NCBI GenBank assembly: GCA_023078555.1
Contig: CM041203.1
Location: 2,309,481 to 2,373,480 of the forward strand
DNA: 64,000 nucleotides
Direction: 5' to 3'
Source of the DNA: Ulva prolifera
Taxonomy: Eukaryota > Chlorophyta > Ulvophyceae > Ulvales > Ulvaceae
Numbering within the stretch: position 1 is the first letter of the stretch; every line of letters starts with the position of its first letter. Both the position numbers and the translations under genes were made by a program. Under the pieces are notes generated by a model. It ran no database searches and was not told where the DNA came from. It saw only the letters and a list, made by a program, of their open reading frames with translations. This document shows, in pieces, positions 35,976 through 46,822 of the stretch.

Positions 35976-38115
35976 ATGAAGGAACTCTCTCGGCTGCAGC
36001 TGCGAAACATCGGGTTGCTGTCGCTGGCTTGGGGATGTGCAGTGGGCTGCCTTTTCCTTCTGGTGGGGCACCTCCTCAAGTGCATGCCTGTACTCGTGTA
36101 ATTCGTCTATGCCACTGAGAATTCACCATGTCATGAATGCATCATGTTGTGTTGTGGTTGCAGATCACTAATGGGACAGGCCTGGCCAGGCAGCTGCAGG
36201 GCAACTCCAAAGCAACCCTCCCACCGGGCATTGCAGTTGCCTGCGCCACACTTGCATCGCTCTCCGCTCCCAGATTCTCCAAACATTTTTCCAAGCGAGT
36301 CTTATTCATGCTCGCCTCCACATCGGGCATCGTTGGAGGGGGCCTGATGTGCATCGCAGGCTGGAAGCGATCATTCCCTCTCCTTTGCATCTCTGGAGCT
36401 CCTCAAGGCATTGCCTACGGCATTTCGAACCTGTACCGTTTCTTTGCGGTGGACACCACGCTGCCACAACACCGCGAGAAGGCGCTGGCTGCAGTGGTCG
36501 GGGGTGCAGTCCTCAGTGCATTCATCGGCCCAGAAGCAGGCCGCCACCTTCGCCTCTCGCTTGACCAGGAGTTCCTCGGTCCATTCGTGCTCAGCATGTG
36601 CCTGTGGGCAGCGCAGGTGCGCCCATTCCGCCGTGCTCCAGCTGTCCGGCAGTCAACACAGGCGCTCCCATGACATTCGCAGGCCTGCAGTTGATCCTCA
36701 TTTCTTCAGTTGACTACACTGTTCCCGAGAAGGTCGCTGCTGCATTGCATGAGGTGGCAGACTCGAGTCCAGCGAAGCCGGCTCTCCCTGAAGTAGCCAC
36801 GAAGGAAGGAGGCGTGCAAGGCCATGTTCCAGTCCGCACCAAAGATGGACACATCGCAATAGGTGGGCTCTGCAACCAATGCCCGGCCAGACACCCAAGA
36901 AACAATGGGTTTCCGGTGTCACACGTGCCCTCCTGGTGGCCCTGTCATGGTAGATGCATGCAAATCCCGATGCATGCACAGCTGCACACAACGGTATGTG
37001 CTGGTCAGCTCCGGGTCAAGGGTCGGGGCCCAGATTTGCCCGCGCTCTCTGAACGTACTTGCGCTCCACTCAATGAATGTCAAGCTCGTCCACTGATCTG
37101 CACATCTGCCTGAAAGGTCAGCTGCATCCACACCACACCGTCAGTTCAGAGACACCGTCAGCCCCCGCACCACAGCCTAATCAAGGCCCGCTCTCCCCCG
37201 CCACATGCAACCTCCACAGACCGCGACAGTGCTGCTTCATTGCAGCTCCCCACCCCGAGCCGCCCGCACCGCCCGCACCAGCCCGTCCGTGGCACAAGAT
37301 CGCTCTCAACGTCGACTTCATCACCGGCGCCAGCATCGCCTGCCTCAGCTTCTTCACCATGGCGGCCCTCATGGCCGCGACGCCCATCGCGATGGCCGAC
37401 GCAGGCCGCTCCATCGACACCTCAACTCTCGTCATCGAGGCGCACATCGTCGCCATGTACCTCCCCAGCCTCTTCTCAGGCAACCTCGTCCGCCGCTTCA
37501 CTCCCGCCGTCATGCTCGTGCCAGGCACCCTGCTGCTCCTGCTCGGCAGCGCGGTGCTGTTCGTGTCGACGAGCACGCTCATATTCTTCGCTGCGTTGAT
37601 CATCATCGGCCTCGGCTGGAACTTCAGCTACGTATCGGCGTCGAGCCTGCTGCTGCTGGCTCTGAAGAGCCCGCTGGAGAAGCCGCTGGGGCAGGGCATG
37701 TTTGACGCGATCGCGCTCGGAGGGCTGTCGGTTGCGGTGATCACCTCAGGGTTCACGTTTGATGGCCTCGGCTGGAGGCACATGTACACGGTGCGCCCTC
37801 CATCCCCCGCCACACGCACCTCACCGCCGCGTGCAGGCTACGCTGCTGCCCGTGATGCTGACGGGGGCCAGGGAGTGCGTGCCGTGCGTATGCAACAGAG
37901 AGACCGACGCACGCCGCTCAGCAGCGCTGCCCCGTACTGGAGCTGACCGAACGCGCATGAGGTGCAGAGATGTGAGCCGCGAGGGGCCGGGCGCCATGCT
38001 GCACTGCGGTGACGTGCGAGGCTGCCCACATGCGCGGGGTCAGGAGCAGCGTGTGGGGGTCTGTGAGGGTGTTCGCGCGAAGGGTTGTTCAAGCCTGCAT
38101 GTGTTGGGGCGGTAG
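35976..38115 (+). CDS. MFS-like multi-pass transporter
   Basis: Five exons in phase: 35976-36062, 36164-36616, 36691-36862, 37246-37790 and 37837-38115. The first two encode NIGLLSLAWGCAVGCLFLL joined to ITNGTGLARQLQGNSKATLP, SKRVLFMLASTSGIVGGGLM and GAPQGIAYGISNLYRFFAVD. A polar central loop (exon 3, VPEKVAAALHEVAD) is followed by helices in exon 4 (FITGASIACLSFFTMAALMA, VMLVPGTLLLLLGSAVLFVS, LIFFAALIIIGLGWNFSYVS). That gives an N-half, loop and C-half architecture of the major facilitator type. The substrate is unknown. The last exon has weak, Cys/Arg-rich coding sequence after ATLLPVMLTGA, so the true C-terminus may lie in a missed exon. The gene direction, hydrophobicity and phases are what I rely on. 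Confidence 0.7.
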
Positions 38116-38527
38116 GCGTGTGTCCGGCAGTGAACGCGGCGGGTCAGCCGCTGCCGTAGACTGCTCAGAAAGCGAGTTTGCGGTCCCGCATGTGTGATCC
38201 GTGGGCTCGGGTATCATGCGTTACACCCTGCATCACAAGAAAGTGCCCCACCATGCGGGTGAGGCCACCGGCAGAGACCACACCATTCCGTGCAGGTACA
38301 TATGTGCTTCAACATCCTCATGAGTATCATAGGCGGCATCTATGCTCTCACCCGGAGGCCCACACCTGCAAAGGCATAAGTACAGTCATGCCGTTTTCTA
38401 GTGGATGAGACGCAGCCGCCTGCTTCCTGTCACATTCCCTGCCCATGGCAGCTCCAATCCCACACGCAGACACCGTGCTGCTGTGCTGACTGCAGCTGCT
38501 TGTTGTATGCTGGCTTGAGAGACGGCC
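38116..38527. other. Convergent 3' flanks
   Basis: About 410 bp between the transporter gene (+) and the minus-strand exon at 38528-38716. Nothing was recognised. Confidence 0.45.
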
Positions 38528-38716
38528 TTACCTGTAGCCAGGCAGCGACGCAGCGTTTTGCAGCCTCTGTTTGAATTGCTTTGTTGAAGCTTCCGCGTTT
38601 GTCCGTGACAAGATGCCAGTTTTCAGCCCACGGTACTTGACGAGGTAGGCGAAGCGGAAGATCACGGAGAAGATACGCTTGTCCAATGAGCAGTCCCGAT
38701 AGGCCACAATGGCAGC
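38528..38716 (-). CDS. Last exon of an unknown protein
   Basis: Follows a TGCAG acceptor and reads AAIVAYRDCSLDKRIFSVIF, RFAYLVKYRGLKTGILSRTN and ends NAASLPGYR. Composition is protein-like and basic. Upstream exons (higher coordinates) were not found and the family is not recognised. Confidence 0.4.
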   Translation of the reverse strand, partial: AAIVAYRDCSLDKRIFSVIFRFAYLVKYRGLKTGILSRTNAEASTKQFKQRLQNAASLPGYR

Positions 38717-39789
38717 CTGCAGGAGGGAGGGACACAATGTAGCTGGCCTTAGACGGGTACAGGCCAAATGTTCGAGGCAGCGACTGGCGGGCCGCACGAA
38801 GTGAAATGATCAACCAAGCACTTCAGGCAGGAAACAGTGGCCATTGCACTGTTTAGCTCTCGGAGATGTTCCCGGTGTAATTAACCTTTAGCATCGAAAC
38901 AGTGTGACGTGCTTGGCTATGCATCGGTGGACAGGCAGGTGCTGTATGCACACGTGCGCACACTTGTGCACCGTTGTGGCAGATGTTTCGAAGTTGTGCA
39001 GCGCAGGTGTCCGGCGTGACGTTGGCTGCACAATTGCTTGCCTGCGTCGACGACCTACATGCTACCGCTCCAAACGACTTTTATGCACTCACCTGCTGAC
39101 ATGGATACACTCATCAATCGCACCTTCTGTCCCACTCCATAGGGAAACGCGCATACCTACTCAACCTACTCAGAGGTCGGCGACGACGGTCTGCAAGCTG
39201 GCCTGCTCTTTCTGCATTGGACTGCCTGAGATTTGTCGCAATCAAGCCATTCCCTATCTTGTACAAGCTGTATGGCAAAGGAATCTTGATCAGCAGTTTC
39301 GGAGATTTACATATAGCCTGGCAGTTGTGCCACACTCTCCTTCAGTAATGACCACGTTCCAATCGATACAGTCTGATCGACTTGGTAGGACCTCTGTTGG
39401 CACAAACCGGCAGCTACAAAGTGGTAGCTGGATTCTTGACAAGTACAGACCTCATGCCGCAAACACACACAGACGCACTAGATTCAGCCTCTTTCAAGCC
39501 CAACATGTGTCGCATCAGTCCCAGGCTCAGTGCTTACAAGCTAATCCACGACGGTTTCACTGGTTGCAGGCCAAAGCTACTGTCGTGGCCTGGCCAAAGC
39601 TCCTCTGCTCCAAGGTTACGATTACACCTACTATGCCGTCTGAAGCCTACGTACGGTATACGTATACCCGCACCAGTTCAGTATGTACATGCTCCCACAG
39701 GCCGCAGCACCAACAACGAAAGACCAGGCCTACACTTCAGACACATCATACACCACAACACTGTCCAGGCGCTTCCAAGCGCCAGCAGC
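38717..39789. other. No supported gene
   Basis: Would hold upstream exons of the minus-strand exon at 38528-38716 and the 3' flank of the ODC pseudogene. Long plus frames (38904-39902) have no motifs. Confidence 0.35.
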
Positions 39790-41617
39790 TTAGCTGCGGT
39801 ACATGCCCAAATCCTGCGGCGAGCCAGCAAGGCACAGCATTTCCTCAGGCGCCCGCCACGCCGGGCAGTCTGCAGCGCTGCCCCGGTGCAAATCATGCAT
39901 AGCACACTGCCGCGGATCCACTGCCGTGACACTTCGGACGTAGAAGGTGTCTGCGTCAGCAGGGGTGAAGCCGTTGACCCCCGTCGCCGCTGCAGTGCTG
40001 TACGCTCCGTGATCCGGGAACTGCAGCCAGTCTCCGCGCCGCAGCACCGGCATCGGCACCTCCTCTAAGATGCGGTCCCAGCCATCGCAGGTCGGACCAA
40101 AGACGGTGCCGTGTTTGTGCAGCCGTGTAGTCTCCAGGCGGGGGCTCCAAGTCAGGGCTGCGGACGATGTGTGCGCGAACGTGCCGGCCGGCAATAGACA
40201 CCCCCGCCAAGGCGCCATGCAAACCTGTGTGGATACACACCCCTCGGTGCCATGACATCCCCGCACACATTTCAGCCACAAGACATGCTTCATAGATCTG
40301 GACAAGGCCGCCTCAGTGCGCGCCCAGCGCATGGAGGGACATGTAATAAACGCACGGCAGCAGGGCGAGGCGTTGGTCGTTGGTCGCACCGTCGGTGATG
40401 TAGTACAACTGCCCACCGTCCGGGCGGGTCTTCACGGTGTGAACCAGCGCAAACAGCGTCACGCACGTCTCCGCGAAGTACCTTCCCGGCTCGGCAATCA
40501 CATCGAGGCCCGGAAACTGTTGCGGCGGGAAGCATCTACCAAGGGCCTCGTTCACCGTGGCCGCAAAGTCCGACAACACGACGTCGCCGTTCTCGTCAAA
40601 CCTCCCACGTAGGCCGCCGCCGATGTCCAGAAGCTTGAAGCGAAATCCGACCGCTGCAGCGGCATCGAATGTGCGTCGCGCCGTCTCAATCGCTGTGCAG
40701 AAAGCCTGCGGGTCCTGGCTGCCGCTGCCAACATGGAACGACACGCCGATGACTGCGAGCCCGCGCTGGCGAGCGGCCGCGAGGAGTGCCGGCGCATCAG
40801 AGTTAGCTTCGGCGCCAAACTTCTCTCCAAGCTGCCGGAGCTCGGTGGGGTCGTCTGCGCGAATCCGTAGCACGAAGCGCGCAGCAGGGCACAGCGCGGC
40901 GACCTTGTCCAGCTCGTCCTCGCAGTCAAACGTCATGGTCTGCAAGCCCCTGGCAAAAGTCGGTGTCGATCGGGGCGTACATAGATACATGTGTGGGTAC
41001 CCACGTATACCGATGGCGTCGTCGTACAGCCTTCGGCAACTTGTCCACAATTAGAGACAAGTTGAATTGTCTAGGATTGACTGTAGACGTGTACAACCTG
41101 TCTGCTTCCGGCGTACATACAAGCGCTGCCTCGGCCCACCCCATAAGAGCCGCACCCCCTGCGGCTCCGTGAGTGACGTTCACTATAAGTGTTTCTTAGA
41201 AACAGCACGACACCGGTCAGGGACTGCCGGCAAGCCGCGCCACACACAGCAGACACTTCAGAGATCTGCAGCGGCTGACAGAAACGTCAATCTGCAAGGC
41301 TGATGTGCTGCTGAACGCACAGCGCAACGACAGTCAAGGACACAGCTTCTTGGAACGGCCGTCTTCAAAAGCGATCTGCAACGACGCACATGGACGCCCG
41401 TCGAAGCTGCGTAGCGGATGTCCCCCGGCAGCTTGCAGGTGTGGGCAAAGATGATGTCTGCCGGCTGCACCCCTGTCGTGAGGGCCTGCCGGATCTCCGC
41501 CGCGGACGCGCAATCAAAGCCGCAGCCGAGGCCCACCATCCCCTGCAGCATCCCGCCGTGCGGGTTGGACTTCACCGCATAGTGCAGCCTGACGCGCGGC
41601 ATCGCACCCACAAACGC
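39790..41617 (-). pseudogene. Ornithine decarboxylase copy A, frameshifted, N-terminal exon missing
   Basis: Three minus-strand exons correspond to exons 2-4 of the other copies: 41617-41390 (HYAVKSNP with the PLP lysine, GFDCASAAEIRQAL), 40939-40390 (TMTFDCEDELDKVA, VSFHVGSGSQDP, LLDIGGGLRGRFD, DVIAEPGRYFAETC) and about 40230-39790. In the last exon the first half reads HVRAHIVRSPDLEPPP in one frame, while GPTCDGWDRILEEVPMPVLR lies in another. Relative to copy C this region is 2 nt shorter near 40120, which shifts the frame. No match to the N-terminal exon (DDTF..LDLGRL) was found upstream of 41617. The gene is therefore probably dead, unless the 2-nt loss is an assembly error and exon 1 was missed. 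Confidence 0.7.
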
Positions 41618-42622
41618 CTGCATATGTATGGTGATCCATATGCATGATGCTCATGCACCAATCTTTGTTCGCACGGCGCGCAGACAATGGGTTCGCGCGC
41701 GATAGCAACGCGAATGTGTATCAACCCGTCAGGGAGGGGGGATCATCCACAGGGATCGTATGTCGAGAGACGCATACGTGCAGCTGCATGCAAGACCACC
41801 CTCTAGGCATCCGTGAGTCGAGGATCAAAGCCAATCTGATTCGTACTGTTGATCTCATGCATGCAGATTTTGAAGAATAGTAACTTGATATCATATATGA
41901 TTAGTGCATGCCGCCTTCGGTGCAACTGCTCACTGAAAATTGTGCACACTGCGACACTCACTGCTTAACTCACATGGATATCTAATGACGCCCTGTGGCA
42001 AGGCCGAACCATGTCGTGTAACAAGCATCAACCAGTGCAACTTCTACCTCAGTACACATCGCGACATGATTGCGATACACTCACATCGATCTGTGCCTGC
42101 ATCGGTTGGTCTAGGTACATATCTTATATAGGATACAGAAGAGTGGGTGGTCTAGATACCGCGACGACACGTCGTGATGTGCATGATGTGCATGCAACAA
42201 ACCGCAGTAATCCAGTGCTACTTCGAATGAGCTCTTTCTGGACTCGTGTGCTGTGAAACTAGCTACAGAAGCGTGGACCGGCATCAACAAACACAGCAAT
42301 AGAGTCACTACTCTACTCAGTGCTGTGACAGCAATGATTCTGAAAGAGTTAAAACAGCAAGTCTAATCTAGCTAGGAAATGCATGTAAACAAAAATCGCA
42401 CGAGAATCTCTCTCGAAACAGTCGCCATGCGGCGCCGCCCCAAAAACCCTGTCAGCGTTGTGCTTCTATCTCACGATTCGACCTCCACTTCATGTAAACC
42501 TATATCCTTTTCTCATTGCGTCGTTACGCGCCGCTACCCTGTAACAGCTGCGCCACCTAGTACATGCATGCTCCCTCGAGCCGCAACACCAACAGCACAA
42601 GACCAGACCGAGCGAGAACATC
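41618..42622. other. AT-richer spacer between ODC copies A and B
   Basis: About 1 kb with lower GC than its surroundings and many GCATG/CATGCA motifs. No gene and no tRNA or LINE-tail copy was seen. Confidence 0.45.
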
Positions 42623-44656
42623 CTACACCACGGCACCGTCCAGAAGGGTTCGAGTGCAGCCAGCTCTGGCTACGTGGATGCCCAGATCCTCTGGCGAGGC
42701 AGTCAGGCAAAGCAGCTCCTCCGGCGCCTGCCATGCTGGGCAGCCCGCAACGCTGCCCCGGTGCAACGCATGCACAGCACGCTGCCGCGAGTCCACCGCT
42801 GCTTTGCTCCAGACGTAGAAGGTGGCCGCGTCTGCAGCAGCAAAGCCGTTGAACATCGATGCCATGGACGTGCCGTACGCTCCGTGCTCCGGGAACTGCA
42901 GCCAGTCCCCACGCCGCAGCACCGGCATCGGCACCTCCTCTAAGATGCGGTCCCCGCCATCGCAGGTCGGGCCGTACACCGTGCTGCGGCGGCGTGAGGC
43001 GGTGTGGGCTTCCGGCGGGGCCGGGAGGTCGGGGCTGCGGACGATGTGTGCACGCACGGATCGGCAGCCTTTATCACACTCCGCAAACGAGCCGTGCAGA
43101 CCTGCATGCATGCACTCCCCTCAAACACCATCGCATCACAGCGCACGCTTCAGCCGCGAACATGCTTCTAAGATCTTGGCAAGAGGGTGTGCGCAAGGGA
43201 TAAATGCTCGTGCAGCACATGTATCGGTGGCTCGAGTGGCTACGGCAGGCAGGCAAAGCCGTTCGCACCGTCAGAGATGTAGTACAGCCCCCCACCGCCC
43301 GGGCGGGTCTTCACGGTGTGAACTAGCGCAAACAGCGTCATGCACGTTTCGGCAAAGTACCTCCCCGGCTCCGCGATCACAGCCAAGCCCGGAAACTGCT
43401 CGGGCGGAAAACAGTTGGTGAGCCCTTCGTTCACAGCTGCCGCAAAATCCGACAGCACAACAGTGCCGTTCGCGTCAAACGTTCCACGGAAGCCACCGCC
43501 GATGTCCAGAATTTTGAGGTGAAATCCGAGTGCTGCAGCGTCGTCGAATGTGCGCCGCGCCGCCTCGACTGCCCTGAGAAATGCCTGTGGGTCCTGGCTG
43601 CCGCTGCCGACGTGGAACGATACGCCGACGACTGCGAGCCCGCGACTGCGAGCGGCTGCGAGCAGCGCCGGGGCCTCTGCATCGGCGTCCGCGCCAAACT
43701 TTTCGCCGAGCTGCACGATCGCAGTAGGGTCATCTGCACGGATCCGCAGCACAAGGCGTGCAGCGGGGGACAGCGAGGCGACCTTGTCCAGCTCGTCCTC
43801 ACAGTCGAACGTCATCGTCTGCAAGCCACCGGAATATGTTGGTGGCTATGCGGATGTACATCCATGCAGGCTGGTTTACGTGTCCTGAGAAAGAATGAGC
43901 TGCCGGCGTGCATGTAAGCGCCGCCCCCGGACACGGCACGCGAAAAACACGCAGCACTCACAGCCCGAGCGGCAAGATGACTTCTGGCAGCAGCCGTCCT
44001 GCAATGCCAGAGCAGGCACGCTGCAGCGGCTGACTGATGCGCCATCGTCTTGCCAGGCTGGTCCCGCCTCCACACTTAGAAGCTATAGCTGAGTAGTTAT
44101 GACCACAGGTGTGTGAGACAGCAGCCCTTGACTGTGTCCGATGCGAGGGCAGGTCTGCGGCATCGCACATGGATGCCCATCGAAGCCGCGAAGCGGATGT
44201 CCCCCGGCAACTTACAGGTGTGGGCAAAGATGATATCAGTCGGCTGCATCCCCGTCGCGAGGGCCTGCCGGATCTCGGCTGCCGACGCGCAGTCAAAGCC
44301 GCAGCCGAGGCCGGCCACCGCCCGCAGCAGACCGCCATGCGGGTTGCACTTCACCGCGTAGTGCGGCCTGACGCGCGGCATTGCGCCCACAAACGCCTGC
44401 ACATGTATGGGGAACCACATGCATGATGTGCATGCGTTGCTGCTGCGTTGCATGACGAGTGGGCTGCATGCAGACAGCCAACCGAGACAGTGGCGGGGGG
44501 TACATTGGACTTCCGCACATGGCCAGAGTGTTTGCAGACCACCCACCGCTCGGGAGCTGCATTCACAGAGACAGGAAGCAATGAACGCCCAATGCTCTCT
44601 CTTGCGCTACCTGTTGGCTTGCATGCCCATCGGCAAGGCTTGCAAACTCGCAACCA

Positions 44657-44694
<38 letters not shown>

Positions 44695-44890
44695 AGACAC
44701 ACACAGCTCCCCTCCGGCCGCCGTGCCACCTCTTGTGGCACGGAGCTGTGTGTATGCTGAGGTACCTGCGCACCTTGTGGAGGCGGCTCAGGCGGCCAAG
44801 GTCGAGGACCTGGAAGGTGTCGTCCAGGCTGTGCTTCCTGACCAAGGCGCACCCGTGGTTGCGCAGGCACGTGACGCCGCCTGCAGGCAT
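42623..44890 (-). CDS. ODC: Ornithine decarboxylase copy B
   Basis: PLP enzyme (group IV, alanine-racemase fold) converting ornithine to putrescine. Exons 44890-44774, 44396-44169, 43818-43269 and 43101-42623 join in phase to 457 aa. Seen: DDTFQVLDLGRLSRLHK; RPHYAVKCNP (Schiff-base Lys); GFDCASAAEIRQALATG; FAHTCKLPGDIRFAAS; VSFHVGSGSQDP; LDIGGGFRGTFD (PLP phosphate loop); VIAEPGRYFAETC; DGLHGSFAECDK; GPTCDGGDRILEEVPMPVLR (the Cys-Asp pair that marks ODC); GDWLQFPEHGAYG. The start used is the ATG at 44890. A TGCAG acceptor 10 bp inside suggests an alternative 5' exon, as copy C has GTG at the aligned position. It is the best candidate for the active gene. Confidence 0.85.
44661..44694. repeat. 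Homopolymer C(34) in ODC copy B intron 1
   Basis: An uninterrupted run of 34 C. The equivalent intron of copy C has a G(16) run at 53424-53439 and another G run near 53622. Confidence 0.95.
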
Positions 44891-45011
44891 AGAAACTCTG
44901 CGGTAGGCTGTGGTTGTCACCAGGGAGGGCAGGTGGCTGGGGGACGTTTCTGTGCACCATGCATGTCAAGGACGGGGGCCGGTGCGCCCACGTGGGCGAG
45001 GGACATGCAAG

Positions 45012-45083
45012 TGGTGAGTGTATGTTGATGTTGATTCGGATGAGATTCGGTTTCAGTGTTTGTTTTCTCCCTTTCACTCTTTT
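45012..45083 (+). repeat. LINE 3'-end fragment
   Basis: Contains GATTCGGATGAGATTCGG, TTTCAGTGTTTGTTTTCTCC and CACTCTTTTGTAA, the 3' terminal block shared by about ten copies in this window. The best-preserved source is the element at 58140-61482. Confidence 0.85.
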
Positions 45084-45117
45084 GTAAACACATGCAAGTC
45101 CGATCGAGATTCCGCTC

Positions 45118-45396
45118 ATATTTGTGTTGTGGCTTTCAGGCTCAGCATCGCACCGTCAGCGAGCTCGCACACCGCGTTCGGGTCGCCATCTACATCGTCT
45201 TCGAGAGCCGATTGCGCGGCGGTTTGCGTCATCTCGCACAGGGTGTCCGATCGCGAGCTGTCTGTGTCGCCAATCTTAAGACCCAGTCGCCCTGACCTTG
45301 CGGAAGTGCTGGGCAGGGGGTCGCCGCCGCCCGTAAACGTGCCGTTGCTTCCATCCTTGCCTTCATCCTGCTCGTCGGCTCCACCGCGTGAACAAC
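45118..45396 (-). pseudogene. Repeated coding fragment of unknown family, copy 1
   Basis: The minus strand reads RGGADEQDEGKDGSN, then GDTDSSRSDTLCEMTQTAAQ, then PNAVCELADGAM. A second copy at 54978-55190 reads HGGAGEQGESSDSGS, DADDSDTLCGKT and EAVCELADGAS in the same order. Peptide conservation exceeds what the DNA alone suggests, so this was coding. Each copy is next to LINE 3'-end fragments, so it may be part of a retroelement or a carried gene fragment. Confidence 0.55.
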
Positions 45397-45967
45397 GATG
45401 ATACGGAAAATTGTTCTCGGTGCAGTTGCACAACTTCAAACAAAGCCGGAACGCCCATCGCGCGCGAGAGTCATCACAGAACAGTGAACGGGCAAGCAAA
45501 CGCAACTCGAAAAGCTACCTCGAAACAGATAGCTGTTGATCGATTGTACACACATGTGCTGAGCACGTACTCAGGGTGTACGGTATACGCATACGCACCC
45601 CTTGAGTAGTAGGCAGGACCGCGGAAAGTTCGCGTCCGGAACAATATTGATATCAGCGTGCACTCCACGTGGCGTTAGCGGGAGCACCGCAGCCATCGAT
45701 CTAGATGTGTGACAGATGAGTAAACGGAGCGATGTAGATGACCGCACCTGTGCGGCGCACACTCTGACGTGCACCGGCATCTGTGCTTGATCCTCAAGGT
45801 TTGAATGCTAGTGGATTCTATTTGACATATGTCTACTGCGAGATCGATGACTCAGACTTAAGTTCGCGCCCCAAAGATGTTTTCAAAGTGCGGGGCGCAT
45901 CGACTGCATCTACTGCAGCTGCGTTGTAACATTCACGTGCATGTGCACCTGCATGCAACACGTACCA

Positions 45968-46166
45968 AAGTTCAGTACAAAAGGAATCACAAAAGAGTGA
46001 ACGGGAAGATAAACACTACCAAAGAATCTCATCCGAAACAACAGCTGCAGCAACATATATACCGTACTAATCAAGTCCATCGACAAAAGTACCAAAAAGG
46101 GAACGGGAGAAGACAAACACCGAAGCCGAGTCTCATCCGAATCAACAGCAACATACACACACACAC
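45968..46166 (-). repeat. Two decayed LINE 3'-end fragments
   Basis: AAAAGAGTGAACGGGAAGA (about 45980) and AACGGGAGAAGACAAACACC (about 46100) with CTCATCCGAATCAACAGC: reverse-oriented, mutated copies of the 3' block described at 45012. Confidence 0.7.
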
Positions 46167-46199
46167 GACAAAATAGGCAGAGTTACATGGGGTCTAGGT

Positions 46200-46699
46200 C
46201 TAATAAATAGCATTGTTGTTGGGCTAGTCACCCCGAAAACTACTGATTATATATACCTAGCTGCAGTACCCATGGGTACTTAGAAAACCCAGCGTTATGC
46301 GTTACATGTCGATGGACTTAATCTAGTACGGTGTATACACATGTACACAATCACACTACAGCCGCGCCCACACCTCAGTCCCGCAGGATCGCGTCCCTAT
46401 TGGTCATCCTCCGGATCTAGGCGCCCGTGAGTCAATTGCAAGGCTGCATGCATATGGTCCTCCGAACTCATATCATAAATATACCGCAGCCCGCAGCTGC
46501 AGATGACGCATTAATTAACGCGTTATACCCACGAGAACAAACAAACAAAGCACAAGCACTGCATCTCTCTCGCAACAGCCACACTGCAGCATCGCCCCAC
46601 AATCTCTCCATCGTTTGAGATTGGAATTGGGCGCTGTGCTCGGGCGGGTTTGACATGGGTCAAAATCTCCTGATGTGCATGTTTTACAAGAGAGTGAAG
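46200..46699. other. AT-rich spacer with LINE 3' UTR remnant
   Basis: Near 46370-46410, CACACCTCAGTCCCGCAGGA and TCGCGTCC resemble 59110-59135 (minus-strand LINE 3' UTR). The rest holds no recognised feature. Confidence 0.45.
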
Positions 46700-46822
46700 G
46701 ACTGAGTTGTGTGTGCGGTTGTAGTGTTCGTACGCGTGTGTGTGTGAGTGTATGTTGCATTTGATTCGGATGGGATTCGGTTTCAGTGTTTGTTTTCTCC
46801 CGTTCACTCTTTTGTAAATACA
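46700..46822 (+). repeat. LINE 3'-end fragment
   Basis: One of the fuller tails: GTGCGGTTGTAGTGTTCG, a GT-rich stretch, GTGAGTGTATGTTG, GATTCGGATGGGATTCGG and TCCCGTTCACTCTTTTGTAA. About 120 bp match the 3' UTR of the element at 58140-61482. Confidence 0.85.

Noticed and set aside
39956-40279. Interpreting the two-frame last exon of ODC copy A as an extra intron
   Set aside because: No GT/AG pair in the short overlap would remove or add the 2 nt while keeping the residues conserved in copies B and C.
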